Positions 16,217 through 23,788 of a stretch of DNA of 64,000 nt are shown here, one piece after another; positions within the stretch are counted from its first letter, which is position 1, and each line of letters begins with the position of its first letter. The stretch spans positions 1 to 64,000 of the forward strand of contig JACJZH010000006.1 of NCBI GenBank assembly GCA_020635695.1. Direction: 5' to 3'. The translations under genes were made by a program, and so were the position numbers. This DNA comes from Flavobacteriales bacterium. Lineage in GTDB: Bacteria > Bacteroidota > Bacteroidia > Flavobacteriales_F > PHOS-HE28. Under the pieces are notes generated by a model. It did not search any database. It was not told the DNA's origin and was given only the letters and a program-made list of their open reading frames with translations.

Positions 16217-16972
16217 ATGCCCCGCTTCTTCCACGCCTTCCGGATGCGCCTGTTGCGCGGGAACCGCCTTACGCGGTACCTGGTCTATGCCCTCGGCGAG
16301 ATCGTGCTGGTGGTGATCGGTATCCTCATAGCCCTCGAAGTGAACAACCGCAACAGCGAAGCGAAGATCAGGAGGTCCGAGACCCAGTACTTGAACGAGA
16401 TCGCCAAAAGCCTCCGAAGCGACCTGAAGGACGTCCACTTCAACATCCGGTTCAATGAGGACCGGCTGCGCTCCAGCCGTATCGTGCTCGATTTCCTGAA
16501 CAGCGAGGCGGCGTACTCCGATACGCTTGACAGGCACTTCGGGAGCTTGCTCTACACCACGAGGTCCGTGGTGAACTACAGCGCGTTCGACGCATTGACC
16601 TCCCAAGGCATAGAGATCATCGCGAACGACAGCTTACGCCGCCTGATCACCAACCTCTATTCCTTTCACTACCACAATGTGATCGACTTCGAGAAGCAGG
16701 ATGATCATGCGTTGCAATACCATGTTGTGATGCCCGGTGTCCTGGAACATGTCCAGGTAAGACCTGTTCCTGGTGGCGAGACCGCTGGCCTGCAGTTAGG
16801 GCGACCCATCGATCTTTCCACGATACGGCAGGGTAATGCGTTGCAGAACGCGCTCACCATGAACATCGACCTGCGCATCTACATGCTGAGCAACTATCGA
16901 CAGCTTGAACAAAGGATCCTGGAGTGTCAACAAGCGATCGAGAACGAGCTGGAGAAGAGAAGTGGATCATGA
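16217..16972 (+). CDS. DUF6090 membrane protein, array copy 1
   Basis: A 251-residue protein. The N-terminal block has basic residues (FRMRLLRGNRLTRYL), then the signature membrane helix GEIVLVVIGILIALEVN, placing the N-terminus in the cytoplasm and the roughly 200-residue remainder outside the inner membrane (positive-inside rule). The rest is helical and divergent from the other four copies. Here the usually conserved WN after the helix is RN (NNRNSEAK), unlike copies 2-5. Its TGA overlaps the ATG of copy 2 (ATGA at 16969). DUF6090 proteins are known only from Bacteroidota to my knowledge, and their function is unknown. Confidence 0.85.
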   Translation: MPRFFHAFRMRLLRGNRLTRYLVYALGEIVLVVIGILIALEVNNRNSEAKIRRSETQYLNEIAKSLRSDLKDVHFNIRFNEDRLRSSRIVLDFLNSEAAYSDTLDRHFGSLLYTTRSVVNYSAFDALTSQGIEIIANDSLRRLITNLYSFHYHNVIDFEKQDDHALQYHVVMPGVLEHVQVRPVPGGETAGLQLGRPIDLSTIRQGNALQNALTMNIDLRIYMLSNYRQLEQRILECQQAIENELEKRSGS

Positions 16973-17760
16973 TCAAGTTCTTCCGCCATATCCGCCGCCG
17001 TTCGTTGGCCAACGATCGTTTCACCCGCTACCTCCTCTACGCACTTGGCGAGATCGTGCTGGTGGTGATCGGGATCCTGATCGCGCTGAACGTGAACAAC
17101 TGGAACGAGCAACGCAAGATCGCACGATCGAACCGGGTCCATCTGCAGAAGATGGTCACGGAGATGGACGAGAACATCGCCCGCATGGAACTGCTCACCT
17201 CGGACAGAAAAGGGACGATGGCCTATGGCTTCCCTCCGCTGGACGAAGCCATCCTCAACTGCGATTCGCTGCTTCGGCTCAGTTATGACGGGCTCACCGA
17301 AGACCACCTTCCCTTCATCCTCAGCGCCCGCTTCTTCGCGGGGCGAAGCAGCCTGAACCTGCAGGACGATGTCTTCGAGGAGCTCAAGAGTACCGGACAC
17401 CTGAACTCCGTCGGCCGAGATACTTTGGTGGCGGCCATCAAGGACTACAACAAACGCCATCTGCGCGAGGAGTACTACAACCGCATGCACAATGACCATA
17501 TCATCCGTGCCATCGAGATGATCGAGGGTGGCTTGGGCAAGCTCTTGCTGGACCACGCATATGCTCCCGAACGATTCAGCATCGCGGACTATCCGTGGTA
17601 CTTCCAGCCAACATCGCGGGAATACCAGGATCTCCAGACCGCTATTGCCATCGCGCTCGATTCGCAGCAGAAGAACCATGACAAGATGATCGAGATCGCG
17701 CGTTCGTCGCAGGCCTTGAAGCAGCTAGTGTTGAACGAGTTGAGCGACACGCCCGAATGA
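16969..17760 (+). CDS. DUF6090 membrane protein, array copy 2
   Basis: A 263-residue paralogue with FRHIRRRSLANDRFTRYL, the helix GEIVLVVIGILIALNVN and then NWNEQRK. The frame opens upstream, but the ATG at 16969 overlaps the stop of copy 1 as ATGA and begins the conserved block, so it is the start. The periplasmic part is mostly helical and acidic. The DNA encoding the helix is almost identical to that of the other copies while the remainder diverges. Its own stop overlaps copy 3 (ATGA at 17757). Confidence 0.9.
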   Translation: MIKFFRHIRRRSLANDRFTRYLLYALGEIVLVVIGILIALNVNNWNEQRKIARSNRVHLQKMVTEMDENIARMELLTSDRKGTMAYGFPPLDEAILNCDSLLRLSYDGLTEDHLPFILSARFFAGRSSLNLQDDVFEELKSTGHLNSVGRDTLVAAIKDYNKRHLREEYYNRMHNDHIIRAIEMIEGGLGKLLLDHAYAPERFSIADYPWYFQPTSREYQDLQTAIAIALDSQQKNHDKMIEIARSSQALKQLVLNELSDTPE

Positions 17761-18476
17761 TCACCCTCCTCCGCAAGGTCCGTCGAGGCACCCTCGCAGA
17801 GAACCGCTTCACGCGCTACCTCATCTACGCCGTGGGTGAGATCGTGCTGGTGGTGATCGGGATCTTGATCGCGTTGAACATCAACAACTGGAATGAGGGT
17901 CGGAAGCTGGCGAAGGTTGAAACCGCGTTGTTGAAGCAACTACTGGAAGATGCCGTAGCGGACTCCGCTCATTTCGCATCCCGCAAGTCGCTCTTCAACG
18001 GTCAGATCAAGACCATGGTGAACTTCAGGGCACTTTGCGAGGGCAGGCTGGACACGGTCGAAGCGGAACGGATCCTTCCCGTGATCGAAAGCCCCTTCCT
18101 ACTGATCCTGTCCCACTCCGACGTAATGAACAATTCCCCGGATGCCATCAACGGGATATCCGATCCGGACCTGAAGAACGGACTACGCCAGTACAAACTC
18201 ATGTATGAGTATGTCGCACTGGGGACCGAACTGGTCAACAACTCACTTCAAGCGAACACCACGGATCCCGTGATCGAGCTGAGCTATACGTTCCCCGACC
18301 AGGATTCCATCAGCGTTGCAGACCTCCACATCTGGTGCGATGACGAGGACGTGATCGGCTATTCGACCTTACTGGTACGCTTGGAAAGCGTGATCCTGAT
18401 CCGGGTCGAGAACATGATCGAAGAGAATCGATCCTTCATTGCCGCACTCAGGAAGACCCTAGGAGACCGAGAATGA
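17757..18476 (+). CDS. DUF6090 membrane protein, array copy 3
   Basis: A 239-residue paralogue: LRKVRRGTLAENRFTRYL, membrane helix GEIVLVVIGILIALNIN, then NWNEGRK and a helical exterior domain. It is the shortest of the five. Its start and stop are both ATGA overlaps with its neighbours (17757 and 18473), so translation of the whole series is probably coupled. Function unknown. Confidence 0.9.
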   Translation: MITLLRKVRRGTLAENRFTRYLIYAVGEIVLVVIGILIALNINNWNEGRKLAKVETALLKQLLEDAVADSAHFASRKSLFNGQIKTMVNFRALCEGRLDTVEAERILPVIESPFLLILSHSDVMNNSPDAINGISDPDLKNGLRQYKLMYEYVALGTELVNNSLQANTTDPVIELSYTFPDQDSISVADLHIWCDDEDVIGYSTLLVRLESVILIRVENMIEENRSFIAALRKTLGDRE

Positions 18477-19204
18477 AGGTCTTCCGTCAAATACGCGTGC
18501 GCATGTTGAAAGAGAACAGGACCACCCGCTACCTGCTGTATGCCATCGGCGAGATATTCCTGGTGGTGATCGGCATCCTGATCGCCTTGCAGGTGAGCAC
18601 GTGGAACCAGGAACGGCAGGCCCGCAATAAGGAAAAAGTCCTGTTGCAGGAACTCCACGAGGAGTTCAAGGCGAACAAGGCCCAATTGGAAGAAGTGATC
18701 TCCTTCCATCGGAAAGCCATGATGAGCGCCAAAGCGATCATAGCCGAATTCCCCATCAAAGTGGACTCCCTCGACCTGGATAGTTTCCAAGTGAAATCCA
18801 AGGGCATGGGATACCGATACACCTTCAACCCCTCGCAAGGCATCATCAACTCCCTGGTGAACACCTCCTCGTTCGAGCTGATCTCCGATCCCGAGCTGCG
18901 CAAACTGCTCGTGAGCTGGAACGATGTGCTCGCGGACTACCAGGAGGAGGAGAAGATCGCCTCGCAGGTCTTGATCGGCACTATCACTCCGTACATGATC
19001 AAGCATTTCGCCTTTTTCGGCGGTCTGCAGGATCCGCGGATCGACCTGTCCTTCCTGGAAAGTACGGAGTATGAAAACCTGGTCATCCTTCGGCACATGA
19101 ACCTGAAGGACATCCTCGGCACCGATGGCGTCAACGGCGAGCTGGGCGTGATCCAGGAGACGATCGACCGCATCATCGCGCTTTCAGCACCCATGGAGGA
19201 ATGA
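18473..19204 (+). CDS. DUF6090 membrane protein, array copy 4
   Basis: A 243-residue paralogue: FRQIRVRMLKENRTTRYL, helix GEIFLVVIGILIALQVS and then TWNQERQ. It differs from the others at two signature positions (Ile-Phe in GEIF, Ser for Asn after QV). The exterior part begins with a strongly charged helix (KEKVLLQELHEEFKANKAQL) likely to form a coiled coil. Its stop overlaps the ATG of the 48-residue small gene at 19201. Confidence 0.9.
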   Translation: MKVFRQIRVRMLKENRTTRYLLYAIGEIFLVVIGILIALQVSTWNQERQARNKEKVLLQELHEEFKANKAQLEEVISFHRKAMMSAKAIIAEFPIKVDSLDLDSFQVKSKGMGYRYTFNPSQGIINSLVNTSSFELISDPELRKLLVSWNDVLADYQEEEKIASQVLIGTITPYMIKHFAFFGGLQDPRIDLSFLESTEYENLVILRHMNLKDILGTDGVNGELGVIQETIDRIIALSAPMEE

Positions 19205-19347
19205 ACGGCTCCGATATCGTGCTGGTGATCGCGGTCATCCTGTTCGCCCGACTGGGCGTACGGCTGGTATCGCGCTACATCAGGATCCGCAAGGACGCGA
19301 GATCCGAAAAGCAGGACAAGGACGCAAGCTCCAGGACCGAGCCATGA
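19201..19347 (+). CDS. 48-residue single-span membrane protein inside the array
   Basis: A short gene with ATGA overlaps at both ends (19201-19204 with copy 4, 19344-19347 with copy 5). It encodes one hydrophobic helix (DIVLVIAVILFARLGVRLV) followed by a basic, then mixed-charge tail (RYIRIRKDARSEKQDKDASS). It is unrelated in sequence to the DUF6090 helix. The exact fit between its neighbours' start and stop codons is the best evidence that it is translated. It may be a subunit or regulator of the DUF6090 assembly. Confidence 0.7.
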   Translation: MNGSDIVLVIAVILFARLGVRLVSRYIRIRKDARSEKQDKDASSRTEP

Positions 19348-20120
19348 GCCGAATCTTCCACCGCATCCGCCAACGCATGCTGAAAGAGGACCGCCTCTCC
19401 CGCTATTTCCTGTATGCCATAGGAGAGATCGTGCTGGTCGTGATCGGTATCCTGATCGCCCTGCAGGTGAACCAGTGGAACGCGGAGCGCAAGGACAGGG
19501 GCCATGAACGCCTGCTACTGGAGCAGATCCGCGATGACCTGCGCCTGGACACGCTGGACCTGCGCTACAACCTGAAGCTGCATCAGCAGGTCCTTGAACA
19601 AGAGGAGGTCCTGCTCGCGCTGCTGCTCCTGGAGAGCTCGGCTGAACCGGACTACGCCATGGCCTTTGGAGTGGATGCCGTGCTCATGACACACCGATCG
19701 GCATTCCAAAGCCTGCAGCACTACGATGTTGGACTGCTGCGCAACGACCAGTTGAAGCGACGGATATCCCGGCACTTCGACTTCTTCTATGAGGCGATGC
19801 AGATCCTGGAGAACGCCACCCCGGCGTATGACCTGTACAGCAGGAAGGCGCCCTATTTCGAGAAGCACTTCAGGGTCGCAGGCGGTACGAACACCCCGAT
19901 CACAAGAACCGCGGACACCCCGGCGGAGGAATACATGGACGTGACCATGGAGCGGCGGCGATTGGAACCCGTGGACCTTGAACGAATGAGGACGGACCAT
20001 GGCTTCCAGGTCCTGCTATCCGAGTGCATCATCCAACGGAACATATTCATCGCCTTCTACCAGGAGGTGCTCGATCGCGTGGCCGCACTGGACCGGGAGA
20101 TCACGGCTGCATTGGAATGA
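19344..20120 (+). CDS. DUF6090 membrane protein, array copy 5
   Basis: A 258-residue paralogue: FHRIRQRMLKEDRLSRYF, helix GEIVLVVIGILIALQVN, then QWNAERKDRG. The exterior region is helical (EQIRDDLRLDTLDLRYNLKL). It starts with an ATGA overlap on the small gene. It ends 22 bases before the convergent MFS transporter gene, so the array closes here. Confidence 0.9.
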   Translation: MSRIFHRIRQRMLKEDRLSRYFLYAIGEIVLVVIGILIALQVNQWNAERKDRGHERLLLEQIRDDLRLDTLDLRYNLKLHQQVLEQEEVLLALLLLESSAEPDYAMAFGVDAVLMTHRSAFQSLQHYDVGLLRNDQLKRRISRHFDFFYEAMQILENATPAYDLYSRKAPYFEKHFRVAGGTNTPITRTADTPAEEYMDVTMERRRLEPVDLERMRTDHGFQVLLSECIIQRNIFIAFYQEVLDRVAALDREITAALE

Positions 20121-20142
20121 TGGACCGGCACGCTGGAACTCG

Positions 20143-21369
20143 TCAAGCACCGACCTCCTTCTCCCTGCGCACCATCCGCTCCAGCACGAACAGCAGGGCC
20201 AGCGCCAGCAACAGCACGCCGGTGAAGCCCTGCCAGGTGGCCATGAACCCGAGCTTGTCCACCAGGTTCAGGCCCATGGGGTGACCCACGATGCTGGCCA
20301 CGCTCCAGGAGATGGTGAACAGCGCCATGTAGGCACCCGGCGGTCCCTGGTCGCTTCGGTCGAACGCGAAGCGGTTCATGAAGGGGAAGTTCAGCATCTC
20401 GGCCAGGGACATCACGCACATGCCCACCCAGAGGAAGGCCACCGTGGGCACCAGGTAGAGCACCGCGAAACTGAGCGCGAACAGGAACGTGCTGAAGCGC
20501 ATGATGTGGAACAGCCGGAACTTCCGTTGTTCGCACCACTTGATCAGCGGCATCTCCGTGAGGAAGATCAGCAGTCCGTTCACGCCCAACAGGATGCCGA
20601 TGGCCTGTTCGCCCAGACCATGGTACTCGTTGTAGAACAGCGGCAGGGTGCTGAAATACTGGAGGAACGCGATGCTGATGAGCACCTGGATGAGCAGGAA
20701 GAAGAGGAAGGGCTTGTCCCCATAAGGCGAGCGGGTGGCGGTACTGCGGGTGTCCGCATCGTCCTGCTGCGCCTGCCTGCGCGGCAGGCCCACCCACAGC
20801 ACGCCGGCCGCGGCCATGCAGGTGAGGCCGTCCACGTAGAACAGGCCTCCGTAGCCCACCGTGGCGATGATGAAGCCCCCGATGGCCGGCCCCAGGCTGA
20901 ATCCCAGGTTGATCGCCAGCCGGATCAGTGAGACGGCACGCGTGCGGTTCTCCGGCTTCGCATAGGCGCGGATGGCCACGAACATCGCCGGGCGGAAGGA
21001 GTCCATCAGCAGGCTCACGACGAAGATCCCCGCGCTGAACGCCCAGAAGCCCTCCACGAAACGCAGGCCCATGAAGGCCACCCCCGAGGTGATCAACGAG
21101 CCGAGCATCACGTCATAGAAGCCCAACCGGTCGGTAAGGCGCCCCCCCAGCCACGAACCCAGCACCGAACCCGACCCGAACGCGGCCATGATCCAGCCCA
21201 CGTCCTCCAGCGTGAGTCCCATGTCCTTGGTCAGGTACAGCGAGAGGAAGGGCAGCACCATGGAACCCGCCCGGTTCACGAAGGTGAGCGCCGTGAGCAC
21301 CCACACCTGTGGACCGAAGCCGCGGAACGAATCCACGTAGTAGTGCGCAGCGCGGGAGAAGAAGGACAT
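20143..21369 (-). CDS. MFS transporter
   Basis: A 408-residue inner-membrane transporter of the major facilitator superfamily with about 12 hydrophobic helices. The loop 2-3 signature appears as GGRLTDRLGFYDVML (family form GxLaDRxGrr), and helix 5 has SLGPAIGGFII (the antiporter motif C, gxxxGPxxGG-like). That suggests a drug/proton antiporter-like DHA1 branch, but the substrate cannot be read from sequence. A GATCTTCG -7-like box lies seven bases upstream of its ATG. It is a stand-alone gene with no regulator nearby. Confidence 0.85.
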   Translation of the reverse strand: MSFFSRAAHYYVDSFRGFGPQVWVLTALTFVNRAGSMVLPFLSLYLTKDMGLTLEDVGWIMAAFGSGSVLGSWLGGRLTDRLGFYDVMLGSLITSGVAFMGLRFVEGFWAFSAGIFVVSLLMDSFRPAMFVAIRAYAKPENRTRAVSLIRLAINLGFSLGPAIGGFIIATVGYGGLFYVDGLTCMAAAGVLWVGLPRRQAQQDDADTRSTATRSPYGDKPFLFFLLIQVLISIAFLQYFSTLPLFYNEYHGLGEQAIGILLGVNGLLIFLTEMPLIKWCEQRKFRLFHIMRFSTFLFALSFAVLYLVPTVAFLWVGMCVMSLAEMLNFPFMNRFAFDRSDQGPPGAYMALFTISWSVASIVGHPMGLNLVDKLGFMATWQGFTGVLLLALALLFVLERMVRREKEVGA

Positions 21370-21376
21370 GGCAGGC

Positions 21377-21384
21377 CGAAGATC
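21377..21384 (-). promoter_or_regulatory. -7 box GATCTTCG for the MFS gene
   Basis: Two mismatches to TAnnTTTG, but at the usual position: seven bases before the ATG at 21369. Confidence 0.35.
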
Positions 21385-21396
21385 GGGCGCCCTTCC

Positions 21397-22551
21397 TTAG
21401 GGCGAGGGAGGAGAGACGTGGAACGTACGCCTCAGGTCGCCTGCCCGGAACGGTCGATGGCCGCGCACCGCCGTGAAAAAGGCTTCCATGGCCTTCAGCA
21501 ATTCCCCGTAGATGCGCACCTGCCCTGCCATCAAGGTACTGTCCGGCTGGGGAAAGCGATCGTTCTTCAGGCTTCGCAGCAGCGCAGCGCTCGTGTAGCT
21601 CTCATGGCCGAACGGCTCCTTCGGGTCCAGGTAGATGATGTCCGCCCGCGCCCGCTGGAACATGGGAAAGGGTGGCTCGCCTTCGGTGTCACCCACGGCC
21701 AGCACAGGCATCGGATAGTGATGCGTGCACAGCGCCTCGTAGACCCGGGGCCACTTGTCCTTTACCTCAACGGTGTCGGTCTTCCACTCCATGGTGGTCT
21801 CCAGGCTCACGAACGCCTGCACAAGGCCCGGCTCGTGCAACAGGACCCAGCCCTCCTGCGCCCCCCAGCTATGTCCGATGTAGAAGACGCTGTCGGAGGT
21901 GGTCAGGCCCCGGGCGAAACCGATCAGTCTGTGCACCGAGGCGCTGTCGGGCGCCCACACCAGGGGCGTGCCGTACATGGCCCCTTCCAGCGGCCAGTGG
22001 AAGTTCGCCGACACGAAACAGTATCCGCGTGAAGCGAAGTGCTCCGCCATCCACACGTTCTCATCCGGCAGCCCTTGGGAGCCGTGGTGGTACACGATCA
22101 CCGGCGCATCGCAGCGCTCCGGCAGGCGTGCCCGGTGGCTCCGGGTGGGCAGGTCCATCAGGCTGTCCAGCACCTGCTCCTCACTGAACGGCGCGTAGTC
22201 GATGGGCTCGTCGGCGTCCAGCGGATAGCGCAGGTCGTACTCGATGAAGGCGGAGTCGGTGCGGAGCAGGAGCTCTTGGTGGACGCGCGCCAAAGGGCCA
22301 TCCAGGCTCCGTTCCCGCAGCTCCCGTAGGGCCAGCGGTCCCTCCTGCACTTCATCCACCGGATGCCACACCTGCACGAAGAGTGGTGCCGGGCCATCGT
22401 AGCCGAAGGCCTGATAAGGAAGTCCTTCCACGAAGAGCAGCGTGTCCGAAATACCTACGGTCAAGTGACCAGCGGGGGGCGGACCTTCCTGTGCGACCAC
22501 TTCTGCGGCGAGCGCGCCAGCCAACAGCAACCAACCGCCCTTCAGGACCAT
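21397..22551 (-). CDS. Exported alpha/beta hydrolase (PAF-acetylhydrolase-like)
   Basis: A 384-residue secreted or periplasmic serine hydrolase. The ATG at 22551 gives the signal peptide MVLKGGWLLLAGALAAEVVA; an upstream in-frame TTG at 22560 is ignored. The catalytic elbow is FYIGHSWGAQEG (GxSxG), with APVIVYHHGSQG as the oxyanion-hole strand. The likely acid and base are in VLAVGDTEGEPP and EPFGHESYT. The overall order resembles platelet-activating-factor acetylhydrolase-type esterases; the substrate is unknown. Confidence 0.8.
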   Translation of the reverse strand: MVLKGGWLLLAGALAAEVVAQEGPPPAGHLTVGISDTLLFVEGLPYQAFGYDGPAPLFVQVWHPVDEVQEGPLALRELRERSLDGPLARVHQELLLRTDSAFIEYDLRYPLDADEPIDYAPFSEEQVLDSLMDLPTRSHRARLPERCDAPVIVYHHGSQGLPDENVWMAEHFASRGYCFVSANFHWPLEGAMYGTPLVWAPDSASVHRLIGFARGLTTSDSVFYIGHSWGAQEGWVLLHEPGLVQAFVSLETTMEWKTDTVEVKDKWPRVYEALCTHHYPMPVLAVGDTEGEPPFPMFQRARADIIYLDPKEPFGHESYTSAALLRSLKNDRFPQPDSTLMAGQVRIYGELLKAMEAFFTAVRGHRPFRAGDLRRTFHVSPPSP

Positions 22552-22604
22552 GGCGAACAAGGTAGCCCATGACCGCGCTCAGGGGACCTTTCCAACGCAC
22601 GCGG

Positions 22605-22612
22605 TAGGTTCA
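22605..22612 (+). promoter_or_regulatory. -7 box TAGGTTCA
   Basis: Two mismatches to TAnnTTTG, ending seven bases before the ATG of the ClbS/DfsB gene. Confidence 0.35.
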
Positions 22613-22619
22613 TCCCACC

Positions 22620-23117
22620 ATGCCACGCCCCGCGAACAAGGAACAACTCCTGGAACAGGGTCAGCGGATGCACGATGCGCTGCTGGCGTTCATCGATGAC
22701 CTTCCACCGGATACCCGTGAGGCCGAATTCCCGCCGGGCACCCTGAACCGCAACATCCGCGATGTGCTGGCCCATCTGGACCACTGGCATGGCCTGATGC
22801 TGGACTGGTATGCCGTGGGCATGAAGGGCGGAAGGCCGGACATGCCGGCGAAAGGGTACACGTGGAAGACCACGCCTGAGCTCAACCAGGCGATCCGGGA
22901 TCTACACGGCAAGGAGCCGCTGCCGGATGTCCGCAAGCGGTTCGAGGTCTCTTACCGGCAGGTCCGGAAGCTGATCAAAAGCCATACGGACGAGGAGTTG
23001 TTCGAGAAGAAGCGGTATCGCTGGACCGGTTCCACCTCGCTGGGTGCGTACCTCGTGTCCGCCACCAGCAGCCACTACGACTGGGCCCTGAAGCTTATCC
23101 GGAAAGCCATGAGGTGA
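22620..23117 (+). CDS. ClbS/DfsB-family four-helix-bundle protein
   Basis: A 165-residue cytoplasmic protein of the DUF1706/ClbS-DfsB family. Characteristic segments are NKEQLLEQGQ at the start, IRDVLAHLDHWHGLMLDWY, then GGRPDMPAKGYTWKTTPELN and the final SSHYDWALKLIRKAMR. ClbS, the characterised member, is the colibactin self-resistance protein (cyclopropane hydrolase); most family members have no known substrate. No biosynthetic cluster is nearby, so a resistance role here is only a possibility. Confidence 0.88.
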   Translation: MPRPANKEQLLEQGQRMHDALLAFIDDLPPDTREAEFPPGTLNRNIRDVLAHLDHWHGLMLDWYAVGMKGGRPDMPAKGYTWKTTPELNQAIRDLHGKEPLPDVRKRFEVSYRQVRKLIKSHTDEELFEKKRYRWTGSTSLGAYLVSATSSHYDWALKLIRKAMR

Positions 23118-23231
23118 ACCGAAAGGGCGGTGGCCCGCTGCCATGAACCAACCTTGACCGATCTGACGGGCAAGCCCTGGACCACGGGTCAGGAAGGTGT
23201 CAGTTGCTAGGGGGCGGTGATCGACAAGCCC

Positions 23232-23621
23232 TCAGCGCTTCTCCACCACCTCGCCACCGGCGTTGTAGCGCTCGCCGGAGACCATCACACCGGTCTCGTA
23301 GTAGAGTTCCATCTGCCCGCCATCGGTGGTCTTGAAGAACTGCCAGCGCCCGTCGCGCCTGCCCTGGCGGAAGTAGCCGCGCACCACGAGGTCGCCGGAC
23401 TCATCGTAGCGTTCCCAAGGGCCATCGGGCAGGGTGCGGTAGTAGCTGCCCTTCTCCTTGACCGACCCGTCGGAATAATACTCGGTCACCCACACATGAT
23501 CGCCCTCGATCACGCAGGTGCTGTGCACGGACCCGTCGGCATTGTACTTGGTGCCAGTGGCGTCCTGGGCCGAAAGCGAGACGGCGGTGAACAGGGCGAT
23601 GGAGAGGATGATGACTTTCAT
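23232..23621 (-). CDS. Exported MORN-like repeat protein
   Basis: A 129-residue protein starting at the ATG whose signal peptide is VIILSIALFTAVSLSAQ. It consists of four or five YxxDGSVxxxG-type units (KYNADGSVHSTC, EYYSDGSVKEKGSYY, RYDESGDLVVRGYF, QGRRDGRWQFF). These resemble MORN repeats of the YwqK-type family, beta-hairpins of unknown role. A perfect -7 box is present upstream. The gene is isolated and followed by no clear partner. Confidence 0.75.
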   Translation of the reverse strand: MKVIILSIALFTAVSLSAQDATGTKYNADGSVHSTCVIEGDHVWVTEYYSDGSVKEKGSYYRTLPDGPWERYDESGDLVVRGYFRQGRRDGRWQFFKTTDGGQMELYYETGVMVSGERYNAGGEVVEKR

Positions 23622-23648
23622 GACGCGGGGCCTTGTAATTCCTATGGT

Positions 23649-23656
23649 CAAAGTTA
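23649..23656 (-). promoter_or_regulatory. -7 box TAACTTTG
   Basis: Full match to TAnnTTTG on the minus strand, 27 bases before the MORN-like gene's ATG. It sits in an unusually A+T-rich gap (23630-23720). Confidence 0.55.
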
Positions 23657-23788
23657 ATGAATGTTTTTCCCCGTGTTAATTACATGTTACCAAATAAGCA
23701 CAAGTCATTGTTGTCCAGCCACTTGCATCAACCATGAAATGCCTGTCCGGGAAGGGAGGGCTGCTAATGCCCGATCCGGAATTGACCT

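Noticed and set aside
16924..16968. Upstream extension of DUF6090 copy 2
   Set aside because: It overlaps the end of copy 1 in another frame, whereas the ATGA at 16969 starts the conserved block.
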